Positions 1 through 11,638 of a DNA stretch of 64,000 nt are shown here, in pieces. The DNA lies in assembly GCF_903995435.1 (NCBI RefSeq), contig NC_067145.1, forward strand, positions 54,129,734 through 54,193,733, read 5' to 3'. Under the pieces are notes generated by a model, which worked only from the letters and a program-made list of their open reading frames with translations, did not search any database and was not told the DNA's origin. How positions within the stretch are numbered: the stretch's first letter is position 1; each line of letters opens with the position of its first letter. Source of the DNA: Acomys russatus. Taxonomy: Eukaryota > Chordata > Mammalia > Rodentia > Muridae. The position numbers and the translations under genes are program-made.

Positions 1-38
1 AGAGCTAAAGCGGGCAAAATTAGATCTCCCAGAACCTG
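1..38 (+). CDS. Usp6nl: Usp6nl (RN-tre) penultimate coding exon, 3' end only
   Basis: The first bases continue an exon that began outside the window. Reading from base 2, the codons give ELKRAKLDLPEP followed by a lone G at base 38, and the next bases are gtaaga, a consensus splice donor. This peptide is the segment just after the TBC domain in USP6NL as I recall it from human. The exon ends in phase 1, and the lone G joins the GT that opens the exon at 11639 to make a glycine codon, so the two exons splice in frame as ...LPEP-G-KEDEYPKKP. The TBC domain, which carries the GTPase-activating activity toward Rab5-family proteins, lies upstream and is not visible. Base 1 would be the last base of the preceding threonine codon. 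Confidence is high because peptide, donor and phase agree with the downstream exon. Confidence 0.95.
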
Positions 39-692
39 GTAAGAAGTGCCCTGGCACCACACATCAAATTCTAGCCTCAGAGGACATGACATAGCTAACC
101 CTGACTGTTGTTGTTGTTGTTAAGATGCAAGCATTATACTTGGTGACAACATAATATCAATTAGTGTATCACCATATGCTCATGGATTTTCTGTTTTTTA
201 AATATTGAAAGTTTCATACATTTTTATACAATCCATATTCTCCTTTACCTCCTTTCCATTCCCTCAAGTGCTCCCTACTCTTACCTTCCCAACTTCATGT
301 CTTTTAAGAAGGTTGTTATTAATAACCTCCTGGTTCCAGTTAGTATTACCTAGTGTTACAGATGTGTAGGGTCATCCTTGTGTGGGGGGCAGAGGACAAC
401 GTACCAGCAACCATGTTCTGCAGAGATGAGTGATCCTCACTCCTTCAGCGGCCATCAGCTGCCAGTAACTCCTCTGCCACGGGTGGGATCTTGGGGGTCC
501 TTCCTACATCTACGAATTTTGGCTACAGAAGTATCTTCTTTGACCAAAGTTAAGAACAACGCACATTTGTGGTATAAAATTTGAAATGTGATTTGACAAC
601 ATGATTGTTTAACAAAACTATAAATTTGCCCTTAGGGCCTATAATCTTGATTGTCGTGGGTTTTTAACCTTTTGGTGGTGGTGGGGGGAGGG

Positions 693-831
693 GTTTCAAG
701 ACAGAGTTTCTCGGTGTAGCCTTGGCTGTCCTGGACTAGCTTTGTGGACCAGGCTGGCCTCAAACTCAAAACAATCTGCTTGCCTCTGCCTCTTGAGTGC
801 TGGGATTAAAGGTGTGCGCCACCATGCCCGA
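693..831 (-). repeat. B1 SINE
   Basis: This reads as the reverse complement of B1: a caagacagagtttctc start, a gccttggctgtcctgga body, then the reversed Pol III promoter end with tgctgggattaaaggtgtg. It lies in the Usp6nl intron. Confidence 0.9.
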
Positions 832-839
832 CTTTTTAC

Positions 840-2915
840 CAAATTTATAGGACCAGGAATGAAATCCCTCGTGTGGAATAGGCCTCATACCCAGTCAGAA
901 AGCGGGTGGTTACTCCCGTATCTGTCGTGCCGTTATTGTCACAGCAGTGCATTTTGCCAGGCAGGCTAGTGTTGCAACATGCAGGGTCCAGTGCTGGGTG
1001 AGGCCGTGTTTGTCTTTTCTCCCCCAATAACGTGCATAGCACCTTCTGGTACTACATAAGCCATCTGAAAGAAAGATAAGTTCCCAGTTAATCAAGGTTG
1101 TTTTCTCTGTGTCCTAGTACTGAAGTATCTTTAACAATAGGGTTTTACCAGCTAGTTATGGTGGTCAATCAAGAGGAACAAGACAGCCTGTGTTGCTGTG
1201 GTGCTGCCAGGGCCTTGCTGGCTAGTAACTCATAGGGGGAGATATTTCCTGTCACTGAGATGTTCACTTAACCCATGTCTTCTTTTCTTTCTCACGTAAA
1301 CATGTTGGTTATATGTACCTCTGTTCAAACTGAAATTTAGGAATTTGATTGACAAATTATAATTAATTCGAGGAGCCATAACAAGAAATGCCTTTGACAC
1401 CACTCATGTTGTTTTGGGAAACGGGGTACAAGTAAAGCCCTTTTGTAAATGAGGAAACCGAAGCTTACATATGAAGCTCCAAAGCCACCAGATGTATCCC
1501 CAAAACCAAGTCCAGCCATTCCCAGCTCTGTGCTGGCCTCTGTGTGGAGAGCTGCCGTAGATAATGCATTTGTATACTTAACCTCAGACATTTTGTAGCA
1601 TTTACTATTAGGTTCCCGGCTGGGAACTTTGCTGTAGATTGGAAAACTGAAAACAAAGATGTTTTTCTCATTTTGGGAGAACAGATAGGAGAAACAAGAT
1701 GTACCTAAGTTGTAGTGAATGTGAAAGGGACAGAGGTAGATCCGAGATCCATGGGGACATGTAAAGGTAGTGAAAGGTGAGAGAGAAAATAAAAAAAACC
1801 TAGGACGGTTAGAATGAACTTTTTAAAAAAGTTCTGACTACATATTACTCGACAAGTTATAACTGAAAGTTATTTTTTGCTGCTTTCCCTTATCACTGTT
1901 GCTCTAAGAGAGAGTGTGGTAAATTCCCCCAGCAAAGTGGGAAATTAATATGATGGGTGAGAAGTGGAGTCAGGTACCGTACTAACTGGGCTTGGCATTT
2001 CCTATCACGTGCCGCATTAGATGTTCTTGCAAGAAAGGAAGCAGAACTCCATTCTGAAGGGTTGTTTCCCCTTCAGGAAAAGCAAACTGCTCTGCTTCCA
2101 CTTAACCGAGGGAGGGGCTTAATCAGCACTTGAGTCCTGGGGTCATTAGAATTGACAACACCTCCTCACAGTGGTAATTGAGTTGAGCAAGGGCCTTGGG
2201 AAACTGTGGCCTTTGCTAAGTGAGGTCAGCCCTCCCTGTTCAGTATAATGATGCCCATTTTCTACTAATTCTTCCCTGTAGCAGGAAATGCAGTTAGAGC
2301 AGCAATTGCTATACTCTCCCTATTGTAACACCATTTTTTTAGTGTCTTGCTTTATTGAAGAAGAACTTAAGGCACTTTTCAATAAAAGATACATGGAAAG
2401 AAAAACACACATAGTGTGTAACTGTGAATCCTCACAAGTACATGGTTAAGCAAATTTTGAAACCTGTGTAATAGGTCATGATGATAACTGCTTAGCACCT
2501 AATTAACATGTGTCACGTATGTGCCATATGTGGTGCTTTCTCATTTACTCCCTGTAGTAATAACTAGAGTTGTGCTCCTAATTCCAGAGGAGTATCAGTA
2601 ATAGTTTATAAAATATTTTCCCTAGAAAATTGAGGAGAAGGTGGCTGGGAGATGAAAGGAAAGGGCTGGGTAACTAGAATCAGCAACACCGGCTAGATCC
2701 AACTCCTGTTTCATTGGCAGTTAAGATAGGATGTGCTAAGTTTACCTTGCATCTCCTAGAACAGTGGTCCCTTCTCCTCAGCATTACTACTGTGGCAGTA
2801 GTTATTTTCAAAATATTTCTGCCCCATGACTTCCCATTGTTTTCCTAAGTTGAGGACTACATATGGAATAGATGGAATATGAAATAACCTTGTATCAAAA
2901 TGCTTCCATGTCCTA
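840..2915. other. intronic unique sequence, no feature recognised
   Basis: No exon, SINE or RNA gene was recognised. The AT-richer parts near 1790-1870 and 2300-2410 have no clear repeat match. Short open frames here lack coding character. Confidence 0.5.
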
Positions 2916-2919
2916 CCAT

Positions 2920-3125
2920 CCTTTTTATGTGTGTGGGTGTTTTGCCTGCATGCTTATCTGGGTACTATTCTTGTGCCTGGAGCTTATAGGAGCCAGAGGA
3001 GGGTGTCGGATCCCCTGGAACTGAGTTAGAGACAGCTGTGAGCTGCCCTGTGCGTGCTGGGATCAACTGTTGGTTCTTTGCAGGAACGCTCAGGGCTGAG
3101 CTGCTGAGCCTTCTTTTCAGCACCA
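2920..3125 (-). repeat. B3/B2-family SINE
   Basis: This carries the typical reversed B3 order: a gtgtgggtgttttgcctgca segment, ccagaggagggtgtcggatc, ccctggaactgag, then a degraded gagctgctgagcc end corresponding to the tRNA-like head. Confidence 0.75.
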
Positions 3126-3129
3126 TAGC

Positions 3130-3735
3130 CATCCTTTAAAAACATAATAAGGGACATTTGGGCTGTTCCCAGGTTCTGGCTATTATGAATAAGGCTGCTA
3201 TGAACATGGTTGAGCATATATCCTTATTATGTGGTGGAGCATTTTCTGGGTATATTCCAAGGAGTGGCATAGCTAGGTCTTGAGGAAGCCTTAGTCCCAG
3301 TTTTCTGAGAAAGCACCAACTTGATTTCCAAAGTGGTTGTACAAATTTGCATTCCCACCAGCAATGAAGGAATGTTCCCCTTTCTCTACATCCTTGTCAG
3401 CATGTGGTGTCACTTGAGTTTTTGATCTTAGCTATTCTGATGGGTGTAAGACAGTGGGGACTGACTCTGACATGAACTCTGGTGCCCCATATTTGACCAC
3501 CTCCCCTTGGTGGGGAGGCCTGGTGGCACTCAAAGAAAGAATAAGCAGGCTACCAAGATGAGACTTGATAGCCTATGACCATGAAGTGGGGGAGGAGGTC
3601 CCCCTCTGTCACAGACATAGGGGAGGGGAATAGGGTGAGGGAGGGAGGGAGGGAGGGAAGGAGGGAGCATACAAGTGGTGGGATAACAATTGAGTTGTAA
3701 TCTGAATAAATTAGCTAAAAAGAAACATAATAAGG
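3130..3735 (+). repeat. L1 (Lx-type) fragments from the 3' region
   Basis: Bases 3140-3450 hold a familiar rodent L1 segment (gattccaaagtggttgtac-type sequence, ending ctgatgggtgtaag). It is followed at about 3570-3725 by a typical L1 3' UTR with the motif ggaggtccccctctgtcac and a G-rich tract. The junction near 3452 suggests internal deletion or two adjoining pieces. The tract at 3641-3658 has four runs of GGG separated by single A and could form a G-quadruplex, as L1 3' UTR tracts often can. Confidence 0.7.
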
Positions 3736-5890
3736 ACGCTCTTTTTGGCTTCTTACATATTGTACAAAACTTTGTTTTCCAAACGTGTATAGCAGGATCC
3801 TCAAAATACATGATGTTGTGAAATTTTTAATATTTCTGGTGTTTGGGTAGAGGAGCTCATTCTTGTTTTAATGTATATTCCTTAAGTTTGAAGTTTAGTA
3901 TCCTTGTATGTTTACAAATTCCACATACTTATTTCTTGTGTCTTATTTGTATTATCTCCCCTCCTTCCAATATTTCTCATAATTTTTGCAGGGGTCTTTT
4001 AATGCTTAAATCTTTTCAGCAGAAACATATTTGTCCGATTAGGCCACTACTGAGTGTGCATCTTACCTGCCTGTCCTCCCACTGCGCACTGTCACTGGGT
4101 CAGTTATCCCCACTCTGCCTACGCAGTTCTCCCTGTGTCTCTGTATTTCCAGTTGTGGTAAAGTGGCATCCACTAATACTTACTTAAAATCTCCTCCTCC
4201 GTGCAGCTCCCACTTCCTGGAACTCAGTCAGCCACAGGGCAGTTTATTAAGTTCTGTTTCGCACACTTCTCTGAGAGCAGCATCAGCTAACAGGGCCAGA
4301 CTCCTGTGTTGCTCCTTATGAAGCTGACGGGTGATGAGCAGTGGCCAGGCCCTTCCCGGAAAGGCCAGTTCTTCAAGAGGAAACCCAAAGCCGTTAGTTG
4401 ACACAGACTATTTCCTAGCTAGGTTGGTGCCCTTTTGATGATTTTTCAGGAACTCTAGATGTCTCAGCTTCTCACAGCATAGCACCCCACTCTCCTCCCC
4501 AGAGAAGACCACTCCTTACTAAGCTTTCTTTGCATTTTTCTGTTGTTTATTTCTGGCCTTTTGTTTTGAGGTCTTTCAAAATGATAGAACTTTTTGTTAT
4601 TTTATTTATTACCTGGTAGAACTGTGAACAATTTCATTGTCATTATGCATTATTCTTGCTAATCTATAGATTACAGAAGGAGAAACCTTGGGTTCAAAGG
4701 TCAGTACTTTTCCTTGTAATCCAGCTGCAAAATGATGGGCATTTTCATCAGTTCCACAAGTGGTTCCAGAGCTGTGCTGTTTATTATTCAAATGCAGCTG
4801 CTACTGCTGCGATCAGAGATTTCCAGAGTAGAGAGGGAGGTGCTCTCTGACATTAATTTGCCTTTGTATACAAGCGTCTTCAACATTCACTTCTTGGACT
4901 TCATCCACTAATTGTCTCCAAATACATCTGACCTAAGCTGTTAATTTTCACACCGTGACTTAGGCATCATTGCCCTCTTAAAGCCTTCTTAGGATCCCAG
5001 AACCCTGGAATTTGATAGCCTGCATTTAGTGCCTGAGCCAAATGCTTCTGCATGCACCTGGCTTCTTGCTTTGGTGCTTGAGCACTCACTCTAGCAAGTG
5101 TCTTGGATGCAGCGACCACATCCTTGGTGCTGCTGGCATGCCTGGCAGGTAGCAGGCAGCCTTCTGAAGATCTAGTCCTTTTTGAGATAGTAGAATTTAT
5201 GTACAAAAGGTTGGCTTAAAACAAACTTGAGGGTATTGAGCCATTCTGTATCATGTTTGTACATGTCAGCCAGTTTCATTGTGTGTTGAAAATGGTGTTG
5301 TTACGATCCAGAATTAGACGGAGGCTCACTGGGAGGGAGGAGCTCAGGAGCACTCTGGTTACATCCCTTAGTGGGTTCAAAGGCAGTTCACCTCCACCCT
5401 GTAGTTGAGTGTGGTGTCCACCAGGTGGTGACAAAGACCTGAGTAAGACCGGAAGTGGACAGGCCTGGGGAGACAGAAAAGGGACCTTTTTAGCGTCTTA
5501 GGGAGGTTAGACTACTCTGCATTTTGGAGCTTTTAAAGACAAAAATGCTAAACAAACAAAAGCAAAAAAATAAACCAATAAAATTTTTGGTTTTGTCCTA
5601 AATTGTATTGTTACATTTCTTATGGGTGGCAAGAGAAGATTGTTAGGGCTTGTGTGACATGTCACTAATGTGATGGCCTCACACAAAGCTCTCACGGGCC
5701 ATGGTTGGAGCTCACCTTCTGTGTTTTCAGGAAGAAGGGAAAAGCAAATTCCTGGCACAAAGCATGGGCAATAAATACTGACAGTAACAATGGCCTGCAC
5801 AGTGCATCTGTTGTTTTCATCAGTTGTGCTTGTGCCTTCTGATTGTAGTTGCTTGGGAGTAATGAGGAAGTAGGACATCAGTAAGCTAAG
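3736..5890. other. intronic unique sequence
   Basis: No exon or recognised repeat is visible. A CTCF-like and ETS-like motif pair at 5418-5458 is listed separately. Confidence 0.5.
5418..5458 (+). promoter_or_regulatory. CTCF-like plus ETS-like motif pair in the intron
   Basis: CCACCAGGTGG at 5418-5428 matches the CTCF core except its last positions. ACCGGAAGTGG at 5448-5458 is a strong ETS/GABPA consensus. Both lie within 41 bp of repeat-free intron, suggesting an intronic enhancer or alternative promoter. Motif matches alone are weak evidence. Confidence 0.3.
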
Positions 5891-5891
5891 G

Positions 5892-5895
<4 letters not shown>

Positions 5896-5936
<41 letters not shown>
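5896..5936. repeat. (TG)n microsatellite
   Basis: This is an uninterrupted TG dinucleotide run of about 41 bp in the intron. Confidence 0.97.
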
Positions 5937-5937
<1 letters not shown>

Positions 5938-6380
5938 CACAGATTTACTTAAGTCTACTTTTGTGTTAGAGACTACTTATTAGCACATAAAAGCATAACT
6001 GCTAGTAACATTTATTACTCCTGTGGGGTCTATACAGTATGTCTTTGGCCCAGTAAAAGTCACATACCTAATATGCACTTTTTTAAAAATCAACTTTGTG
6101 TCGAAATTATGTAGGTTTTCCCTCTTAATTTCATCATAGTAGAGGTCGGGTTGCTTGACAAAGGAACTGTGGCCATTGGAGTGGAGAGGCCTCAGACGTC
6201 ATGTAGAAGCTGCTTCTCTAAGGAGAGCCTTGTTCGCAGGTTCGAAAGTTCCCCGGGGCCACCTCCATCTCCGCCTTCACCCGCCTCTGCTTTCCCTCCT
6301 CTCTGGCCCTCTCTACTCTACCTGCCAACACTCCCTCCTTTCTTTTGCCTTGTCCTTTTTCTTCCTGCACCCTGCTCTCA

Positions 6381-6382
<2 letters not shown>

Positions 6383-6448
<66 letters not shown>
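6383..6448. repeat. (TC)n microsatellite
   Basis: This is a 66-bp perfect TC run inside a pyrimidine-rich block (about 6250-6470). It creates artificial Leu/Ser and Arg/Glu open frames on the two strands. Confidence 0.97.
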
Positions 6449-6450
<2 letters not shown>

Positions 6451-6639
6451 CTTTATTCCTCGTCTTCCACAGGCTCTTTTGCCCAGACCATCACTAAGAC
6501 GTAAAGAGCGTGTGCACATTGATTGTGGTGGCACTGCTGAGATTCATGCAAGTAACATGATTGTAATGTCGCCCAACAGTCCGTCAGCAAGTGTTTCTGG
6601 AAGACGTGTGCTGATGCCACTGTCACGGGCTGTGGTCAT

Positions 6640-6985
6640 CTGAATGAGAATGACCCCTGTAGGCTCATATATTTGGATGTGTGGTCCCCAGTTTGTGGAA
6701 CTGTTTGGGAAGGATTAGGAGCGGCGGCCTTATTGGAGTAGATGTGGCCTTGTTGGAGGAAGTCTGCCATTTAGAGTGGGCTTTGAGGCTTCAAAAGCTC
6801 ATGCCAGGCCTAGTCACTGTCTCTCTGTCTGCTGCCTGTGCCGTGCCAGTCTGGTTTCTACCATGATGATAATGGACTAACTCTCTGAAACCGTAAGCAG
6901 CCGCTAATGAAATGCTTTCCTTTGAAGAGTTGCTTTGATCGTGGTGTCTCTTAACAGCAATAGAATAGGAACTAAGGCACAGCCA
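6640..6985 (+). repeat. rodent medium-length interspersed repeat (family not named)
   Basis: I recognise a common rodent repeat: gaatgagaatgacccctgta, then ggaactgtttgggaaggatt, ccttgttggaggaag, and an end with cagcaatagaatagg. A copy in the opposite orientation lies at about 33765-34250. I cannot assign the Repbase name with confidence. Confidence 0.7.
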
Positions 6986-7607
6986 TGCCTTAAGTATCTC
7001 TTAGCCTGTTCCCCATGCACAGCAGATGTGGAAGTGAGTGGACACTGTTTGGAGCTAACATCATGAGGCCCCTCCCTCGCTGGGTTAGCTTGCTTCACTG
7101 CTTTTAACATTTAAAGGAATTGATTTTTAAGCACTTACATCTTAGGAGGCACTTTTCTTATATTCCTGTCTATGGCCTCCTTATTGAAAAGTTTTACAGG
7201 AGTAAAGAGACCATGTCCTCTAAAGGGTTTTGTGCATTTAGTGTGTTGGCCTTTTACATGCAGGCCCCTACTGAGGCTTGTCGTCTAAGAGCTAACTAGA
7301 TGTTATATAGTTTTGTGTGTGGCTTTCCTCCCCAGACTCCGCTTTCTTAACTGTGTGAATTGGGGTGTCTTTAATCAGTGTCCCAGCCTGTCAGTACGGG
7401 CACTGGCCATTGCTCTGATTCACACTCTGAACTGCTGACAAAGGAGAAGCCGTAGGGTAGTGGAAGTGTACTCTGGGTTAGTGTGAGGAGCTTTTCTTGG
7501 ATATCTTAGAACAGGCACGGACATTGTACCCCAGTGTGCATTCTGCTCTCTTATTAATTCAATAAATATGTTGTATTTTTCCTTTAATTCTTTTTTTAAA
7601 AAAGATT

Positions 7608-7834
7608 TTTTTTAGATTTTATTAATTTTTTATTTTATGTGTATAGTAGTTTTGTCTGCGTGTGTATCTGTGCACCACAAGCATGCAGTGTCCACAGAGG
7701 CCAGAGGAGGGCATTGGATTACCTTGAACTGCAGTTGCAAAGATTATAAACTGTCATATTGTTCTGGGAACCAAAGTCAGTCCTTTGGAAGAGCAGCCAG
7801 TGTTCTTAACTGCTGAGCCATCTCTTTAGCCCTG
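7608..7834 (-). repeat. B3/B2-family SINE
   Basis: An A/T-rich tail at 7595-7640 is followed by reversed B3 sequence with ccacagaggccagaggaggg and the head end ctgctgagccatctctttag at 7810-7829. Confidence 0.85.
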
Positions 7835-7839
7835 ACCTT

Positions 7840-10670
7840 CAGTTCTTACATGAGGTGCAGGTGTATATATTGGGCAGGAAAGACAGCTCAGCTGTTAAAG
7901 GCTGGAGTCACAGCAGGTATCACATACATGTAATAGCAGTTGGTTTCCTGTGGACTCATCTCTCAACTTTCTTAAGTATAAATTGTGAGGTAAAACCTCC
8001 CTCATTCCTCACACTGGAGCTAAGCTTCCCTGAACCTGTGTAAAGTCCCCTGGAGTCTCCCTCTTACTTTAAAAAAAAAAAAAAAATCTCCTCTCCTGAG
8101 AAGTAGAGCTTTTACCAAATAACCCAATATTTTACAGTGCATCCTGGTTTTACTATTTGTACTTTATGCTAAGACTTTCAGAATAAACACCAATGGCTAT
8201 TGCCAAATAAATGCAGATGCCTGTGGATAATGCATGTTTCCTGCTACATGTTTTCATCTTCCTCCTACTTTCCCTTGTGGGTTCTCAGAGTTCTTTGTCT
8301 TTGGGTCTCTCTTACACGCTCTTGTGCTCTCTTCACCTTTTCTTCCACATCTTACAATAGTTCCTGCAGCCAGGGATGCTGTTCTGAGTGGGAAGAGCCG
8401 AGGAGTCCAGGACACATAGTCTGATTGATGAGTAAGCATTGGTCCTTAGATATTGCTTCCATGTCTTCAGTAAATAAATAAAATAAAAAATTTGACATGA
8501 GAAAATTAATCAGTCAGCTTCTTGGATGGAGTAGACAGAGCAAGGGTTCTGGAACTCTGCATTTGATGAGGTAAAGTGTGGCTGTCAGTCACCTTTGTAA
8601 AATTCTGAAAGTCTGGGGATGAGAAAATTTCATTTCAACTTTCTGAAAGTAATAAAGCCAGATGACTTACATCCTGGACCAGTAAACATAGCATCTGTGT
8701 AAGGGAAGAAGCAGTGAGTGAGTGGGTCAGCTGGAAATGGATGCTGAGCATGTAGAAAGCCAGGGATATGATTGCTGAGAATGGCCCCACTGAGGACGCC
8801 TTCTGTGGTTAGTCTGATCTTGTTTTTCCTGAAGGTTGCTCATTTAGTGAGTCAGAACAATACTGTTAACCTAGTGTATAGAGTAAAGCATTTGACACGG
8901 TCTTTAGGACACTTAGTATTCTGCTGAAAATGCTGCCTACAAGTCTTATGCCAAAGTACGTGTCCTTATTGTCCAGTGGATTGGCCAGCGTTATTATGCA
9001 AGGACTCCATGTTCCTAGAAGATGTTTATGGCAGCTAAGGAGAAACAATAACTTCTGCTTGAGGGCACTTCTCTATGCTAGCCAGTGCTAGTGCTCATTC
9101 CTTACCATCATGCCTCAGATGCAGAGACTTAGACCTGTATAGACATTATAGTAAATGGGATATTCTCTGCATACTGTTGGTAACTCACTTCATTACTGAT
9201 TCATGTTTTAAAAATATATACTAGCATGGCAGCAGACTTAGAAACTTATATCACATGCCTATTTCATTGTATTTCATTTCATAACGTTAGAAATCCTCTA
9301 ATCAAGCTCTGTGTAATTTTTCTAACAGTGCAATAGTGAGCATTCTTGTAACAGCGGGTGCCATGGCTTTCCTTCTTTTCAACAGTTGGGTGAGCATCAG
9401 AGTCCCATTCAACCCCCCCTATAGAGAAGGTTCTAGTGATTGCTGGTGCATCCTCTGATAGGACATTAACCAGCACTGACCTGGCCTGCTCTTGTGGAGT
9501 TGCTGGAGCGGGGACTAGAGGGAGTTGTAGGCTGAGGCTTCGTGTTGTCTTGATAATCGGTGCGACTTCTCGGCACGGTTCCTAGTAGAGAAAATGACAG
9601 CCACATATTTTTCTGGCCTAACTGGTTTACTATTGTAGAACTGATTTCACCACTTTGTAGGTGCGCGAGGTGGATTTTGTTATCATTTGTTGGTCTTTTA
9701 CCTAAGGAGCTGACTGCTTTGTCCTCATCCTGCATTTAGCCCAGTTCATGGTCACTTCCCATATTCAGAAGCAAGAGTGCTACCACTGGAAGTAACTTTG
9801 TAGCTGTGATGGAGTAGCTTGGGCATAGGGAAGCACGGGAACGCTGTTTCTGACACAGTGACTGAATGGGGATGCTCGGCTTCGAAGCAGCAGACACTCT
9901 TCCCTCTGCTGAGTGCCTCCTGGCTCACATCTCACCAGCTGAGCAAGCACATGGATTTCACATTAAAGTGTATCCAAAGCAACTGTCTCACTGTTTCAGT
10001 GCAGCAGAGTATAAAGTGAGAAGTGAAGATGCTGGAGTCAGCTTTGGGCTTGAACTCTGCATCTGCTATGTAACCATACTTTTTGGTTGCTGTATTTGGG
10101 TCCTTAGGCTTGGTAGCCTTTACCCCTGAGCCGTTCTCTGCACCCAGTGCAGTTCTGATGCTAGACGCTCATTTAAAGGATGGTGCTTACTCATTCTCCC
10201 CATCAAACAAAGCACTGAATGTTTCTTAAAATATCCTGTAGAAGTGTATCTATAACTGTTATGTACCAATTAAAACTTTCTATAAAGAAACATGTAGTGT
10301 GAGTATTCTAAGAGTAATGAGCATGGCATTCCACCACACCACCCCCTCAAAGAAATAGCAAGACTGTGGTGACTGGGGCCATGTGACAAATCACATCCCC
10401 GTGTTCACAGCAGCCCCATGGAGATCATAGTCAGTAAGCATCAGTTAGATGGATCATTAAGTACATATTAGAAGAAAGCAAAGCCTTATTTTCAAGTTAC
10501 AAAATGCTGTTTTATAATAACGGGCAAAACATTTTTTCAGTTTTTGCAAATGAAGTTTAGGTAATCTGGTAATGTAATTGAACATTTAAAAATACTTTGT
10601 TATAACTGGCCATTTCATTTTACCTTTCTACAATTCCTCACAATTCTGTGCTGATTATCTAAAATATAAA
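7840..10670. other. intronic unique sequence
   Basis: No exon or confident repeat was found, apart from a short A run at 8070-8085 and a TAAA-rich stretch near 8470-8490. Confidence 0.5.
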
Positions 10671-10675
10671 ATAGA

Positions 10676-10885
10676 ATGGGCTGGAGAGCCAGCCCTGTGG
10701 TTAAGTACACTGGCTGCTTAAGATGACCCAGCATCAATTCCCAGTGTTCACTTTGCAGCTGACAACCGTCTGTAACTCCACTTCTAACAGATCCTGTATT
10801 CTCTTCAGGATTCCAGGCACCAGGCATGTATGTAGTGCACGTACATACATACATACATACATACATACAGGCAAAACACACACAC
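10676..10885 (+). repeat. B3/B2-family SINE with a (CATA)n tail
   Basis: This starts gggctggagagccagccc with the degraded tRNA-like head. A GTACATACATACATAC tetranucleotide run at 10841-10868 and a CA-rich end follow. It abuts a B1 in the opposite orientation. Confidence 0.8.
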
Positions 10886-11042
10886 TTTTTTTTTTTTTTT
10901 TTTTGAGACAGGGTTTCTCTATGTCACTTTGGCTGTCCATGACTTGCTTTGTAGACTAGGCTGGCCTTGAACTCACAGAGGTCTGCCTGCTTCTGCCTCC
11001 CTGGGTGCTGAGATTAAAGTCAAGTGCCACTGCACCTGGTTT
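10886..11042 (-). repeat. B1 SINE
   Basis: A poly-T run (10886-10903) is followed by gagacagggtttctct and a full reversed B1 ending near ccactgcacctggtt. Confidence 0.9.
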
Positions 11043-11638
11043 ACAGTTTTTTTTTTTTTTTAATTAAATAAAGTATCTAATGTGGATTTCTGTCTTTTTA
11101 GATTTTTTCCCCTGTCTTTACATTTTTAAGGATATTTACATATTTTTAGGATATTTACTCTCAGTTGGAGAGTATTTTTCTTTTAAACAATAAGTTATAC
11201 TGTGGAAATAAAAATCTGGGGAGAACTTGGGACCACAGTAAGTTCAAATGACTTTCAACTTCGGCAGATGTGCATAAAGCTGAAAATGAAGACTTTACTG
11301 ATTTTATTTGAGATGAGTTAAAATGAAAGTAACAGAAGTCTAAACCCCGGTAACCAGTTCTGTTCAGTGAGAGCATCAGCTCTGCACAGAAAGTGTGTCA
11401 CTGTGTGTAAGAAAACACAAGGTTAGGGGCTAGGCAGGTGCACCCTTCCATGCCTGTGAGGCTGCAGGCTATCCTCACCTGCACAGTGCCTACTTAGTGT
11501 TAGTCACTAACATGTTCCAGTGTGAAAGTATGTTATTTCATACACAAGTCAATATGCAGTTGTTAAGAATGTGTCTCTTAAACCAGATACTCACCATTCA
11601 TATATTTGTTTTACTTATGAGCTTATCTTTCATTTTAG

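Larger units (their letters stand above)
39..11638 (+). other. Usp6nl: Usp6nl last intron
   Basis: This 11,600-bp intron starts gtaaga right after the exon ending at 38 and ends in a pyrimidine-rich acceptor finishing tttcattttag at 11638. It contains B1, B3/B2 and L1 insertions and microsatellites listed separately. I saw no further coding exon inside it, and the flanking exons already join in frame with no missing residues relative to the protein as I recall it. Long open frames in the intron fall in simple repeats or are short. Confidence 0.9.

Noticed and set aside
3641..3658. G-quadruplex-like GGGA repeat as an independent regulatory element
   Set aside because: It lies within an L1 3' UTR fragment, where such tracts are a normal part of the element.
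6151..6643. Leu/Ser-rich and Arg/Glu-rich open frames of up to 162 residues
   Set aside because: They are translations of the (TC)n run at 6383-6448 with short random extensions.
11497..11638. ATG and open frame upstream of the Usp6nl tail as a protein start
   Set aside because: This stretch is intron: a good acceptor ends at 11638, and the exon ending at 38 supplies the base that completes the split glycine codon.
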